Assembly: GCA_045605445.1 (NCBI GenBank)
Contig: JAZUPZ010000007.1
Span: 4,099 to 68,098, forward strand
Origin: CAZMHL01 sp045605445
GTDB taxonomy: Bacteria > Bacillota > Clostridia > RGIG6154
Reading direction: 5' to 3'
DNA length: 64,000 bases
The position numbers and the translations under genes were made by a program. Position 1 is the stretch's first letter. Every line of letters starts with the position of its first letter. Of the stretch, positions 33,409 to 41,588 are shown piece after piece. The notes beneath the pieces were generated by a model that saw only the letters and a list, made by a program, of their open reading frames with translations, did not search any database and was not told where the DNA came from.

Positions 33409-34992
33409 ATGAAAAAAACAATAATATTTATTCTTGTGCTTTGTATGCTTTTTTCCGTTCAACCGGTAACTGCAACAGAGGAGACGGGTGAAGTAAAGGA
33501 TATAACCGTTGTTGTTGGCGGAGAGAAGATTAAGTGCGACGTTGCCCCATTTATGGTGAACGACAGAACAATGCTTCCCGTAAGAGCTGTTTTTGAGGCA
33601 ATCGGAGCTGAGGTTTCATGGGATGAGTCAGCTCAGAAGGTTACTGCAAAAAAAGAAAACACAACGGTTGAAATTGTAATAGGAAGCAATATAATTAAAA
33701 TAAACGGCGAAGAAAAAATAATCGATGTTCCCGCAATGGAAAAGAACGGCAGAACCTTTGTTCCCGTAAGAGCCTGCGCCGAAGCCTTTGGTTTTAAGGT
33801 TAACTGGTACGAGGGTGCAAATATGATAAAGCTTGTAGAGGAAGCCTGGGTAATAAGCAGAGAGGAAAACTATTACGGCTTTACGGAATATAAATATAAT
33901 CCCAACGGAACCCGGTCATGTATTTATTCCGAAAAGAAAACAGGCGAGTGGGAAAAAGAAGAATACAATCTTGCAGGAAAGCTTATATTGGTAGACAACT
34001 CCGACGGAGAATGGATAAAATATTATTATGACCACGAAGGTAACTGTATTTTTGTACTCAGCTATGAAGGAAGCTGGATGAATTATGCTTATGATGCCAA
34101 CGGAAATATGACCTATGAAAATGAAGACGGAATGGGTTGGATGAGAAAAACTTATGACGAGCAGGGAAGATTGAAAACTATGGAGCTCCCGGGACAAAAA
34201 ACGGAATATGTTTACACCGATGATGGATATACAACATATTTTGAAAATAAATGGGGAGAGGAATGGGTAAATAAATACGACAAAAACGACAATTTGCTCT
34301 CAGCCGATCTTGTATCAGATGTAGCCGATTATCGTACCAAGGATAAATACGGTAACATTCTTATCGTAAGTCACAGCGCAGGAAAGTATGAAATAAAAAA
34401 ATACAGCAGAGACGGAGCTCCGCTTGGAACCTACAGCACAGAAGGACCTTACATAGTCAGAAAGTATAATGAAAACGGCAAAATAATAAAAGAGGAAACC
34501 GCCTTTGGTCTGGTTGAGGTTTACGAATACGACGAAAAGGGTAACCTACTTTCTGTGACCTCTTCCGATAACAACGGTGAAAAATATATCTATGACGAGG
34601 CAGGAAATAAAATACATTTTGAAAAAGAAAACGGATATTTCGAAAAATATGAATATGACAAAATGGGGAATATTATTTATTTCGATACCTCCGATAAGCC
34701 ATGGGAAAAGTATGAATACGACGAGGCGGGCAATAAAACATATTTTGAAAATGAAAACGGATATTTTGAGAAATATGAATATGATGAAAAGGGCAACCTT
34801 CTGAGTTATTCAGATTATTATAAAAAGACAAAAAACTATACCTATGACGAACGTGGAAATCTGATATATTATGAAGATTCCGACGGATACTGGACAAAGT
34901 ATGAGTATGACGAAAACAACAATTTGATATACAAAAAAACTCAGCGTTTTGACGAAGAATTCAAATATGAATATATAAAAATAGAAAGATAA
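33409..34992 (+). CDS. Secreted protein: copper-amine-oxidase-N domain plus YD repeats
   Basis: 527 aa with a signal peptide (cut near residue 22, after VTATE). Residues about 27-145 form a Cu_amine_oxidN domain (DRTMLPVRAVFEAIGAEVSW and GRTFVPVRACAEAFGFKVNW). The rest is made of more than ten YD/RHS-like repeats (YEYDEKGNLL, YDEAGNKI, YEYDKMGNI) of about 20 residues that make elongated beta structures. It lacks the RHS core protease motif and any toxin tail, so it is not a full RHS toxin. Probably cell-wall- or carbohydrate-associated. Confidence 0.8.
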   Translation: MKKTIIFILVLCMLFSVQPVTATEETGEVKDITVVVGGEKIKCDVAPFMVNDRTMLPVRAVFEAIGAEVSWDESAQKVTAKKENTTVEIVIGSNIIKINGEEKIIDVPAMEKNGRTFVPVRACAEAFGFKVNWYEGANMIKLVEEAWVISREENYYGFTEYKYNPNGTRSCIYSEKKTGEWEKEEYNLAGKLILVDNSDGEWIKYYYDHEGNCIFVLSYEGSWMNYAYDANGNMTYENEDGMGWMRKTYDEQGRLKTMELPGQKTEYVYTDDGYTTYFENKWGEEWVNKYDKNDNLLSADLVSDVADYRTKDKYGNILIVSHSAGKYEIKKYSRDGAPLGTYSTEGPYIVRKYNENGKIIKEETAFGLVEVYEYDEKGNLLSVTSSDNNGEKYIYDEAGNKIHFEKENGYFEKYEYDKMGNIIYFDTSDKPWEKYEYDEAGNKTYFENENGYFEKYEYDEKGNLLSYSDYYKKTKNYTYDERGNLIYYEDSDGYWTKYEYDENNNLIYKKTQRFDEEFKYEYIKIER

Positions 34993-34995
34993 AAC

Positions 34996-35040
34996 AAACC
35001 CTCTCAGGTGTGCTGCAATAAGCATCTGAGAGGGTTTTTG
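34996..35040. terminator. Bidirectional terminator between convergent genes
   Basis: AAACCCTCTCAG (34996-35006) pairs with CTGAGAGGGTTT (35026-35037), T-run on the plus side and AT-rich on the minus. It serves both the YD-repeat gene and the minus-strand GH28 operon. Confidence 0.85.
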
Positions 35041-35051
35041 TTCTATTCTTT

Positions 35052-36296
35052 TTATTCTATTACAACATTTTCAACGTCGTCAATGTTTCTTTCAACGTCT
35101 GCGGTTATGTTTACGTTTTTAATTGTAACGTTTTTAACGGGGCGTTCTTTAAGACCCAGAATTTCAATGCCAACGGGAGCGCTTTCGCAGGTAACGTTTT
35201 CAATGTAAACGTTTTCAAGGTGAGAAATTTTCTGTTCACATTCGGGAACCGGGTAGCAATCGTTATATCTTAAGGTAAGCTGAATTGCCTGCTGGTTCAT
35301 TTTCTTAAGGGTAATGTTGCGGCACTCAATGTTTCTTATATATCCGCCACGTACTCTGTTTGCCTTAAGGCGTATTCCGCCGTTGGTATCGTCTAAGGAG
35401 CAGTTTTCAAAAAGAACGTTTTCAACCCCTGCGCTCATTTCCGAGCCTACCGAAAGACCGCCTCGGCTCATGGTTACATCGCAGTTTCTTACAATAACGT
35501 TTTTAAGGGGAATGTTAACCTCCCAGGCGTCCTCATTTCTTCCCGCCTTTAATGCAAAGGCATCGTCGCCCGTATGAATTCTGCAGTTTTCAATAAGAAC
35601 GTTTTCGCAGGAGTCGGGGTCAATTCCGTCGGAATTTTTGGCTTCAACGGGGCTGTTTAAAGTAATGCCCGAAACAATAATATTTTTGCAGTAAACGGGG
35701 TGAATCGTCCAGGAGGGGCTGTTAATAAAGGTAACCCCCTCAATAAGAATATTTTCGCTGTTTAAAAACTGAAGAAATGGCGGACGAATTCCGTATTCAA
35801 TTTTGTCAAAAACCCTTTCATCAAGAGGTGTTCCTGTTCTGCACATTTCTGCAAGCATATCCATCCCCGGCTGATTAAGCTGCATAGGCCACCAGAAATG
35901 ACCGTTGCCGTTTAAAGTACCTTTGCCCGTTACCGCAATGTTCTTAACCTTATAAGAATACAAAAGGGGAGAAACTGCAAAGCATCTTACTCCGCCCCTT
36001 TGCATATACCTTGGGGGCATATAGTCGTTAAAGTCGGTTGAAAAAAGAACCTCTGCGCCCTCTTCAAGGTGAACTTCAATATTGTCTTTAAAAACAATAG
36101 GTCCGGTAAGATATTTCCCCTTTGGAAAAACAAGCCTTCCGCCGCCCGCCTCTGAAAGCTTGCAGATAGCCTTTTCAATAATTTCCGTGTTTTTAAAAAT
36201 GCCGTCATTTTTTCCGCCCAAGTCAATAATATTTATTTCCCTGTGGGGAATTTCCGGCTTCTCCGGAATTGGGAATTCCCTGAAAATTTTATACAC
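35052..36296 (-). CDS. Glycoside hydrolase family 28 (polygalacturonase-like)
   Basis: 414 aa of parallel beta-helix. The GH28 signatures are NSDGIDPDSC (catalytic Asp), GDDAFALKAG (catalytic Asp pair), GGLSVGSEMS and GGIRLKA (the R-x-K substrate-binding pair); the usual GHG is SRGG here. No signal peptide, so it acts on imported oligogalacturonides in the cytoplasm. Its start overlaps the end of mtnN by 8 nt. It releases galacturonate for the uxuA pathway transcribed divergently. Confidence 0.88.
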   Translation of the reverse strand: MYKIFREFPIPEKPEIPHREINIIDLGGKNDGIFKNTEIIEKAICKLSEAGGGRLVFPKGKYLTGPIVFKDNIEVHLEEGAEVLFSTDFNDYMPPRYMQRGGVRCFAVSPLLYSYKVKNIAVTGKGTLNGNGHFWWPMQLNQPGMDMLAEMCRTGTPLDERVFDKIEYGIRPPFLQFLNSENILIEGVTFINSPSWTIHPVYCKNIIVSGITLNSPVEAKNSDGIDPDSCENVLIENCRIHTGDDAFALKAGRNEDAWEVNIPLKNVIVRNCDVTMSRGGLSVGSEMSAGVENVLFENCSLDDTNGGIRLKANRVRGGYIRNIECRNITLKKMNQQAIQLTLRYNDCYPVPECEQKISHLENVYIENVTCESAPVGIEILGLKERPVKNVTIKNVNITADVERNIDDVENVVIE

Positions 36297-36975
36297 GTTT
36301 AATAAACTCCTTTACGATGTTAATAGAATTTTCCGCCGCTTTTTTTACAAAGGTAGGGTAATCAATATCAGAGGAATCATCGGCGCTGTCTGAGATAGCC
36401 CTGATAATAACAAAGTCGGTATTGTTAACATAGCAAACATGGCCTATACTGCCTCCTTCCATTTCACAGCAGATTCCGCCGAATTCATTAACAAGAAATT
36501 CCTTCTTTTCTCTGCTGTTTATAAACTGGTCCCCGGTTGCAATAGTGCCCCTGTAAGAGTTTATTCCAAGGGAGGAAAGAATTTCCATAACCAGCTCTGA
36601 ATATTTTTCGCTTGCGGGAATTTTAACAATGTTTATTCCCGAAAGAAGCCCCTTGGGGTCGCCCAGCGGACTTGTATCCATATCGTGCTGAACAACGTTT
36701 TCGCTTACCGCAACGTCGCAAACAGAAAGCTTGTCTGTAAGAGTTCCGCCAACGCCGGTGTTAATAATAACATCGGGGTTGTATTTTAAAATCATAGCCT
36801 CTGTGCATATTGCGGCAAAAACCTTGCCTATTCCGCAGCAGGCAATAACAACATCCTTGCCGAAAATCTGCCCCGAAACAAATTCAACTCCCGAAACTGT
36901 TTCTCTTTTTGCATTTTCCGTTATTTTCTGCAGGGCATTAACCTCAACCTGCATAGCACCAATAATGCCTACCAT
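36289..36975 (-). CDS. mtnN: 5'-methylthioadenosine/S-adenosylhomocysteine nucleosidase
   Basis: 228 aa (Pfs). Hydrolyses SAH to S-ribosylhomocysteine and adenine, and MTA likewise. Seen: GIIGAMQVEV, the GVGG turn, the nucleoside-binding CCEMEGGSIGHV (Glu of MEG contacts ribose) and IRAISDSAD with the catalytic Asp. It sits directly downstream of luxS, which uses its product, so the two form the activated-methyl cycle and AI-2 route. Confidence 0.94.
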   Translation of the reverse strand: MVGIIGAMQVEVNALQKITENAKRETVSGVEFVSGQIFGKDVVIACCGIGKVFAAICTEAMILKYNPDVIINTGVGGTLTDKLSVCDVAVSENVVQHDMDTSPLGDPKGLLSGINIVKIPASEKYSELVMEILSSLGINSYRGTIATGDQFINSREKKEFLVNEFGGICCEMEGGSIGHVCYVNNTDFVIIRAISDSADDSSDIDYPTFVKKAAENSINIVKEFIKRV

Positions 36976-37007
36976 AACTTCTCATTCCTCATTTCTAATT
37001 TCTAATT

Positions 37008-37463
37008 TTAATACTTAAAATCGTTTTCTTTGTTCTCTAAAATTTCAAGATAATTTTTTGCAATTTCAACTGCCTTTTCAAGCTTTAAGGTTTTGTAGTT
37101 TCCGCATTCAATTTCGCTGCAGCCGAAAACCTCGCCCTTGTGGTTTATAATAAGCTTTAAAACCTCAATAACCACAGAAAGAACCCTTTCGTTGTCGGCA
37201 TTTCTTATTAAAAGATAAAAACCCGTCTGACAGCCCATAGGTCCGAAATAAATAACGTTGTCGGAAAGGGCACTGTTTCTTATATAGGTTGCAAAAAGAT
37301 GCTCAAAGGTGTGCATCTGCTGATTGTCAAGGTAAATATTTTCCTTGTTGTTGGGATGCATAAATCTTAAATCGTAGGTAGTAATGTCCCCGTCAATTCT
37401 TGAAACGTAAATTCCCGGGTTTAAGGTGGTATGGTCAATTTTAAAGCTTTCTATTTTGTTCAT
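37008..37463 (-). CDS. luxS: S-ribosylhomocysteine lyase LuxS
   Basis: 151 aa. Cleaves S-ribosylhomocysteine to homocysteine and DPD, the AI-2 precursor. The metal motif HTFEH (with the later Cys-bearing segment CGNY) and the catalytic-cysteine region MGCQTGFY are plain; SKIDHT-type N-terminal strand present as SFKIDHTTL. ATGA overlap with the AraC regulator upstream and 32 nt before mtnN. Confidence 0.95.
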   Translation of the reverse strand: MNKIESFKIDHTTLNPGIYVSRIDGDITTYDLRFMHPNNKENIYLDNQQMHTFEHLFATYIRNSALSDNVIYFGPMGCQTGFYLLIRNADNERVLSVVIEVLKLIINHKGEVFGCSEIECGNYKTLKLEKAVEIAKNYLEILENKENDFKY

Positions 37464-38323
37464 TGTTTTTTCTCCTTTTTAATTATTTCGTTTCGTGCCC
37501 TTTTGCCGTCAGCCTTGGGGGAAATGCCAAAATGCTTTTTGTAGGCTCTGTAAAAGGACGAATAGTCGGCAAAGCCAAACTGCTGACTTGCCTTTATAAT
37601 GGGAACTCCCGAATGAATAAGGTTTCTTGCGCCCATAAGCCTTTTAATTACAACGTATTCCCAGAGCGATGTTCCCGTCATATCCTTGAAAATTCTGTTC
37701 AGCTGAGATTTGCTTAAAAAGAAATGGTCGCTTAAAATGTCAAGGGAAAGGTTGTCGCTTATATGCCTGTTAATAAAATAAACAAGCTCGGAGAAAACCT
37801 CGTTTTTTCTTTTGCCGGGAGAGTGTTTTTTTGCAGTATGGGAAAGAGTGCTCAGCTTGCGCAGAATGGGAATAAGGTTAGCGGTAACCGCAAGCTGTTT
37901 TTCAACGGCAGTACCCTCTGTTTTCATTTCCTCAAAAAGACGCTTAATGTCAAACTTTCCGAATTCCTCGGGAGCATAAAAATTTCCTTCGCCCATCGGG
38001 CGGTCGTCAAAAACTCCGGTGAGAATTCCCTCACTGTCAATTCCCGAGAGAATTTCCTTTTTGAAATGAACAACCATTCTTTCATAAGGCTCGTCGCAGG
38101 AAACGGAAATTTTGTGAAACTCTGCGGGACGCATAAGAATAAGACAGTCTTTTGTAAGGTTGTAGGTGCTGCCCTCAATGGTAAAGGTTCCGCTTCCGCT
38201 GACAAAATATAAAAGCTCGTACTGGTCGTGAACGTGCATACGAAAATTTTTCTCAACGGGTTTTTTGTCAATGCTGTGATGAAAACCAAGCATATTGTCG
38301 TTATACTCGTAAATAATGCTCAT
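37460..38323 (-). CDS. AraC-family regulator of the uronate/luxS region
   Basis: 287 aa from ATG 38323 (MSIIYEYNDN), with CGAGGT just upstream; a longer frame to 38404 begins at the promoter and has no ribosome site. N-terminal cupin/AraC binding domain (HVHDQYELLYFVSGSG) and a C-terminal double HTH (FFLSKSQLNRIFKDMTG and the FADYSSFYRAYKKHFG signature). It is translationally coupled to luxS. Three TAAAATGC repeats in the divergent intergenic region are its likely sites, controlling itself and uxuA. Confidence 0.88.
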   Translation of the reverse strand: MSIIYEYNDNMLGFHHSIDKKPVEKNFRMHVHDQYELLYFVSGSGTFTIEGSTYNLTKDCLILMRPAEFHKISVSCDEPYERMVVHFKKEILSGIDSEGILTGVFDDRPMGEGNFYAPEEFGKFDIKRLFEEMKTEGTAVEKQLAVTANLIPILRKLSTLSHTAKKHSPGKRKNEVFSELVYFINRHISDNLSLDILSDHFFLSKSQLNRIFKDMTGTSLWEYVVIKRLMGARNLIHSGVPIIKASQQFGFADYSSFYRAYKKHFGISPKADGKRARNEIIKKEKKQ

Positions 38324-38421
38324 ATTTACCTCGTTTTTATTATAATTAAACAAAAGACAATGTTGAATAGTAAAAACAACTTTTTCTTTGTTATTTTCAA
38401 TCAAAAGGTCTTTTCAAGGTG

Positions 38422-38450
38422 ATTTTAACATAAAATGCGCCTTTTTGCAA
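38422..38450 (-). promoter_or_regulatory. Promoter of the araC-luxS-mtnN-GH28 operon
   Basis: On the minus strand TTGCAA (38450-38445), 17 bp, TAAAAT (38427-38422). One of the TAAAATGC repeats falls in the spacer, so the regulator could repress its own promoter. Confidence 0.7.
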
Positions 38451-38470
38451 TATAAAATGCCTTAAAATGC
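38431..38470. promoter_or_regulatory. Triple TAAAATGC operator between araC and uxuA
   Basis: Direct repeats TAAAATGC at 38431-38438, 38453-38460 and 38463-38470, spaced 22 and 10 bp, that is on one face of the helix, as AraC-type activators prefer. The uxuA promoter has TATAAT at 38496-38501 but no -35 at normal spacing, which fits activator dependence. Confidence 0.65.
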
Positions 38471-38534
38471 AATAGAATTGCAATTGAAAATATTGTATAA
38501 TAAAGTCAACAATGTGTTTAAAGGAGTAGTTAAA

Positions 38535-39578
38535 ATGAAATTAACCTTCAGATGGTATGGCGAAAGCGAGCCCGTTACTCTTGACCATATTCGTCAGATT
38601 CCGTCAATGACGGGTATCGTTTCCGCTGTTTACGACGTTCCCGCAGGGGGCGTTTGGAGCAACGAGAGCATTGCCGGATTAAAAAGAAAAGCAAATGAAA
38701 AAGGACTTGCCTTCGAGGTGGTAGAATCGGTTCCCGTTCCCGAAGACATAAAGCTTGGAAACGAGAAAGCGCCTCAGCTTATTGAAAATTATTGTGAAAA
38801 CATAAGAAGGCTTGGCAAGGCGGGGGTTAAGGTTATCTGCTATAACTTTATGCCTGTTTTCGACTGGCTTCGTTCAGAGCTTGAAAGACCGTCGGAAGAC
38901 GGCTCAAATTCCCTTGCCTACGATGAAAAAAACGTTCTTGAAATGAATCCTTTAACCTCAGAGCTTTCTCTTCCCGGCTGGGACGAAAGCTATACAAAGG
39001 AACAGCTTAAGGATCTTCTTAATCAGTACAGTAAAATTGATGAGGAACAGCTCTTTAAAAATCTTGAAACCTTTTTAAAGGCAATAATTCCCGTTGCAGA
39101 GGAAAACGATATCAAAATGGCAATTCATCCCGACGATCCGCCCTGGGGACTTTTCGGTCTGCCGAGAATTATAACAACGGAAAAGAATTTAGACCGCTTC
39201 TTAAAGCTGGTTGACTCGCCCAATAACGGTCTTACCTTCTGCACAGGCTCCCTCGGCGCAGGTCAGGAAAACGACCTGGTTAAAATGGCGGCAAAATATG
39301 CCGACAGAATTCATTTTCTCCATCTGAGAAATATTAAATTTACAGGGGATAAGTGCTTCCACGAGGTTGGACATCCCACAGAGTGCGGCTCAATTGATAT
39401 GTACGGCATAGCAAAAGCCCTTGTTGAAAACGGCTTTAACGGATATGTTCGTCCCGACCACGGCAGAATGATATGGGGAGAAAAGGGCAGATACGGCTAC
39501 GGTCTTTTCGACAGAGCCCTCGGCGCTACATATATCGCAGGACTTTTTGAAGCCCTTGAAAAGGAGATAAGAAAATAA
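38535..39578 (+). CDS. uxuA: Mannonate dehydratase
   Basis: 347 aa from ATG 38535 with AAAGGAG 8 nt upstream (a longer frame to 38478 covers the promoter). Dehydrates D-mannonate to 2-keto-3-deoxygluconate in glucuronate catabolism. Motifs: MKLTFRWYGE N-terminus, VICYNFMPVFDW, MAIHPDDPPW metal ligands, LCTG-like FCTGSLGAG, HLRNI and RPDHGRMIWGE. One-base overlap with the dehydrogenase. Confidence 0.95.
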   Translation: MKLTFRWYGESEPVTLDHIRQIPSMTGIVSAVYDVPAGGVWSNESIAGLKRKANEKGLAFEVVESVPVPEDIKLGNEKAPQLIENYCENIRRLGKAGVKVICYNFMPVFDWLRSELERPSEDGSNSLAYDEKNVLEMNPLTSELSLPGWDESYTKEQLKDLLNQYSKIDEEQLFKNLETFLKAIIPVAEENDIKMAIHPDDPPWGLFGLPRIITTEKNLDRFLKLVDSPNNGLTFCTGSLGAGQENDLVKMAAKYADRIHFLHLRNIKFTGDKCFHEVGHPTECGSIDMYGIAKALVENGFNGYVRPDHGRMIWGEKGRYGYGLFDRALGATYIAGLFEALEKEIRK

Positions 39579-40402
39579 TGAGAAAAGTAGTTGTAATAAC
39601 AGGCGCAGGCGGAATTTTGTGTTCCTCCTTTGCAAAGGAAATGGCAAAGCAGGGGCATAAGGTTGCAGTTTTAGACCTTAACCTTGAGGCGGCGCAGGCT
39701 GTTGCCGAAGAAATTGTAAAAGAAGGTGGAATCGCAAAGGCTTATAAAACCAATGTTCTTGATAAGGAAAATCTTATTGCGGTTCACGATGAAATTGTAA
39801 AAGACCTGGGCAAATGCGAAATTTTAATAAACGGGGCAGGGGGAAACAGCCCAAAATGCACCACCTTTAACGAAACCTATCAGCCCGGCGACGAAGAAAG
39901 AGAGGATATTTCCACCTTCTTTAATCTTGACAAAGCAGGCTTCAACTTTGTTTTCGACCTTAACATAATGGGAACAATTCTTCCAACTCAGGTTTTTGTT
40001 AAGGATATGCTGGGCGTTAAAGGATGTTCCGTTTTAAATATTTCTTCAATGAACGCCTACAAACCGCTCACAAAAATTCCTGCCTACTCTTCTGCAAAGG
40101 CAGGGGTTCAGAATTTAACCCAGTGGCTCGCAGTTCATTTTGCAGAGCAGGGGATAAGAGTAAACGCAATGGCTCCCGGCTTTTTTGTAACCAATCAGAA
40201 TAAAGCCCTTCTGTTTAATGAAGACAAAACACCAACAGCAAGAACCGGCAAAATCTTAAACGCAACACCAATGAAAAGATTCGGCGAACCAGAAGAGCTC
40301 TTAGGCACACTTCTGTTTTTAACCGATTCTGAAAAATCAGGCTTTATAACGGGAGTAACGATACCGGTAGACGGCGGCTTCTCCGCCTACTCAGGAGTCT
40401 AA
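39578..40402 (+). CDS. SDR-type D-mannonate oxidoreductase (fructuronate reductase)
   Basis: 274-aa short-chain dehydrogenase: TGAGGILCSSFA NAD(P) glycine motif, NGAGGNSP, catalytic Ser...YSSAK and the VDGGFSAYSGV C-terminus. Its place directly after uxuA and its close match to the SDR mannonate dehydrogenases (YjmF type) indicate that it reduces fructuronate to mannonate. The substrate assignment is by context. Confidence 0.87.
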   Translation: MRKVVVITGAGGILCSSFAKEMAKQGHKVAVLDLNLEAAQAVAEEIVKEGGIAKAYKTNVLDKENLIAVHDEIVKDLGKCEILINGAGGNSPKCTTFNETYQPGDEEREDISTFFNLDKAGFNFVFDLNIMGTILPTQVFVKDMLGVKGCSVLNISSMNAYKPLTKIPAYSSAKAGVQNLTQWLAVHFAEQGIRVNAMAPGFFVTNQNKALLFNEDKTPTARTGKILNATPMKRFGEPEELLGTLLFLTDSEKSGFITGVTIPVDGGFSAYSGV

Positions 40403-40507
40403 TGGAATGCTAAAATTGCCCATATTGCACCTTTGCCCTCACTGAAGTACACAAAGTACTGCCCGTTCGGGCAAATGCACAATCTGAACAATTTTTCCGA
40501 TTCCATT
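40401..40507. repeat. Palindromic intergenic repeat, copy 4
   Basis: Arms AATGGAAT (40401-40408, overlapping the stop codon) and ATTCCATT (40500-40507). Then AAAATTG/CAATTTTT, CATATTGCACC against GCACAATCTG, and a centre with GTACACAAAGTAC and CCCGTTCGGG. Confidence 0.8.
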
Positions 40508-40547
40508 GAAATGAATAGTTAAAAGTCAATAGTTAATAAAAAATGAA

Positions 40548-40570
40548 GGAACTCGGGTATACCGAGTTCC
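40548..40570. terminator. Terminator of the second AraC gene
   Basis: GGAACTCGG-GTATA-CCGAGTTCC, a perfect 9-bp stem; on the minus strand it is followed by TTCATTTTTTATT. Confidence 0.8.
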
Positions 40571-40574
40571 CACA

Positions 40575-40647
40575 ATTTTTATGTTTATCGTGTCTTTCAT
40601 AGGAGAAAAACAGTCTTTTGACGTTCCGGACTTTTTTAACATCCCCT
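40575..40647 (-). repeat. 3'-flank repeat shared with pit
   Basis: Read on the minus strand it starts with GGGGATGTTAAAAAAGTCC directly after the AraC stop and matches the first ~75 bp of the element behind pit (18766-18840) with few differences, including the CTATGAAAGACAC block. Confidence 0.8.
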
Positions 40648-40648
40648 C

Positions 40649-41467
40649 TTACTGTTTATTCTGCATTTTCTTGCGGTACTCCAGCGGCGGGATGCCCAGA
40701 TATTTTTTAAAGGTTTTGCAAAAATACATCGTTGAGTTAAAGCCCGACTCAAAGCCTACATCGGTTATGTTTTTGTTGCTGTTTGCAAGAAGCTCGCAGG
40801 CGTTCTGAACCTTAACGTTGTTAAGATAAGAAATAACCGACATATTAAGGGTTTTCTTGAAAATTCTGCAAAGGTGACCCTTGGTAATGAAAAAATGACT
40901 GCATATGTCGTCGAGAGACTTTATTTCAAGGTAGTTTAAGTTTATAAATTTAACAATTTCCGCCGCCTGCTTTTCGTTGGTTGAAATAATTTTTTTGTCG
41001 GTTGTGCAGGATTTTGAAGCGTTTTTAAGAAGAACAAGAAGCTCGGAAACGAAAACAAATCTGTCCTCCTCGGGAGTTGAAATAAGCTTCTGGGAAACTG
41101 AGCGGAGCTTTGAATAAAGGTTGGCATTAAGAGAAATAACCCTGTGGTTAAAGGGCTCAAGAAGGTGAGAAATAACCTCTTCGGAAAAGTGCTTTTTAAG
41201 ATATCCCGGGCGAATGCTTATAAGAGTTCTTTTAAAGGGTCCGCCCGTGGTTTTGTGAAGCACATAAGGGTTAATAAGGGCAACATCCATTTCCGAAATT
41301 TCAAAAAGCTCATCGTCAATAATATAGGTTCTGTTTCCGCTTTCCAAAATATAAATCTCATAGGAGTTATGGTGGTGGGCAAAGGGCATATCGTAAGGCC
41401 GTTCCTGACCTTCAACGAGAATTAAAAGGTCAACAGTTTGCTCGTTGTATACTGAATTTGTCCGCAT
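40649..41467 (-). CDS. AraC-family regulator divergent from GH4
   Basis: 272 aa from ATG 41467 with a near-perfect AGGAGGTGAT site; a longer frame to 41497 is therefore rejected. N-terminal cupin with HHHNSYEIYILESG, C-terminal double HTH (FFITKGHLCRIFKKTLN, then ESGFNSTMYFCKTFKKYLG). Divergent from the alpha-galacturonidase gene, its probable target. Confidence 0.88.
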   Translation of the reverse strand: MRTNSVYNEQTVDLLILVEGQERPYDMPFAHHHNSYEIYILESGNRTYIIDDELFEISEMDVALINPYVLHKTTGGPFKRTLISIRPGYLKKHFSEEVISHLLEPFNHRVISLNANLYSKLRSVSQKLISTPEEDRFVFVSELLVLLKNASKSCTTDKKIISTNEKQAAEIVKFINLNYLEIKSLDDICSHFFITKGHLCRIFKKTLNMSVISYLNNVKVQNACELLANSNKNITDVGFESGFNSTMYFCKTFKKYLGIPPLEYRKKMQNKQ

Positions 41468-41488
41468 TTTATCACCTCCTGTGTTAAA

Positions 41489-41517
41489 ATAATACAATAA
41501 ATCTTTAAATAAGTCAA
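41489..41517 (-). promoter_or_regulatory. Promoter of the second AraC gene
   Basis: Minus strand TTGACT (41517-41512), 17 bp, TATTAT (41494-41489). Confidence 0.75.
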
Positions 41518-41588
41518 TATCGTGATAGAAATTTGTAATATTTTACCTTATGATATGTTTGTAAATTGATTAAAAGGGGATATAAGAA

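Noticed and set aside
33409..34992. RHS polymorphic toxin
   Set aside because: No RHS core protease motif and no variable C-terminal toxin or downstream immunity gene.
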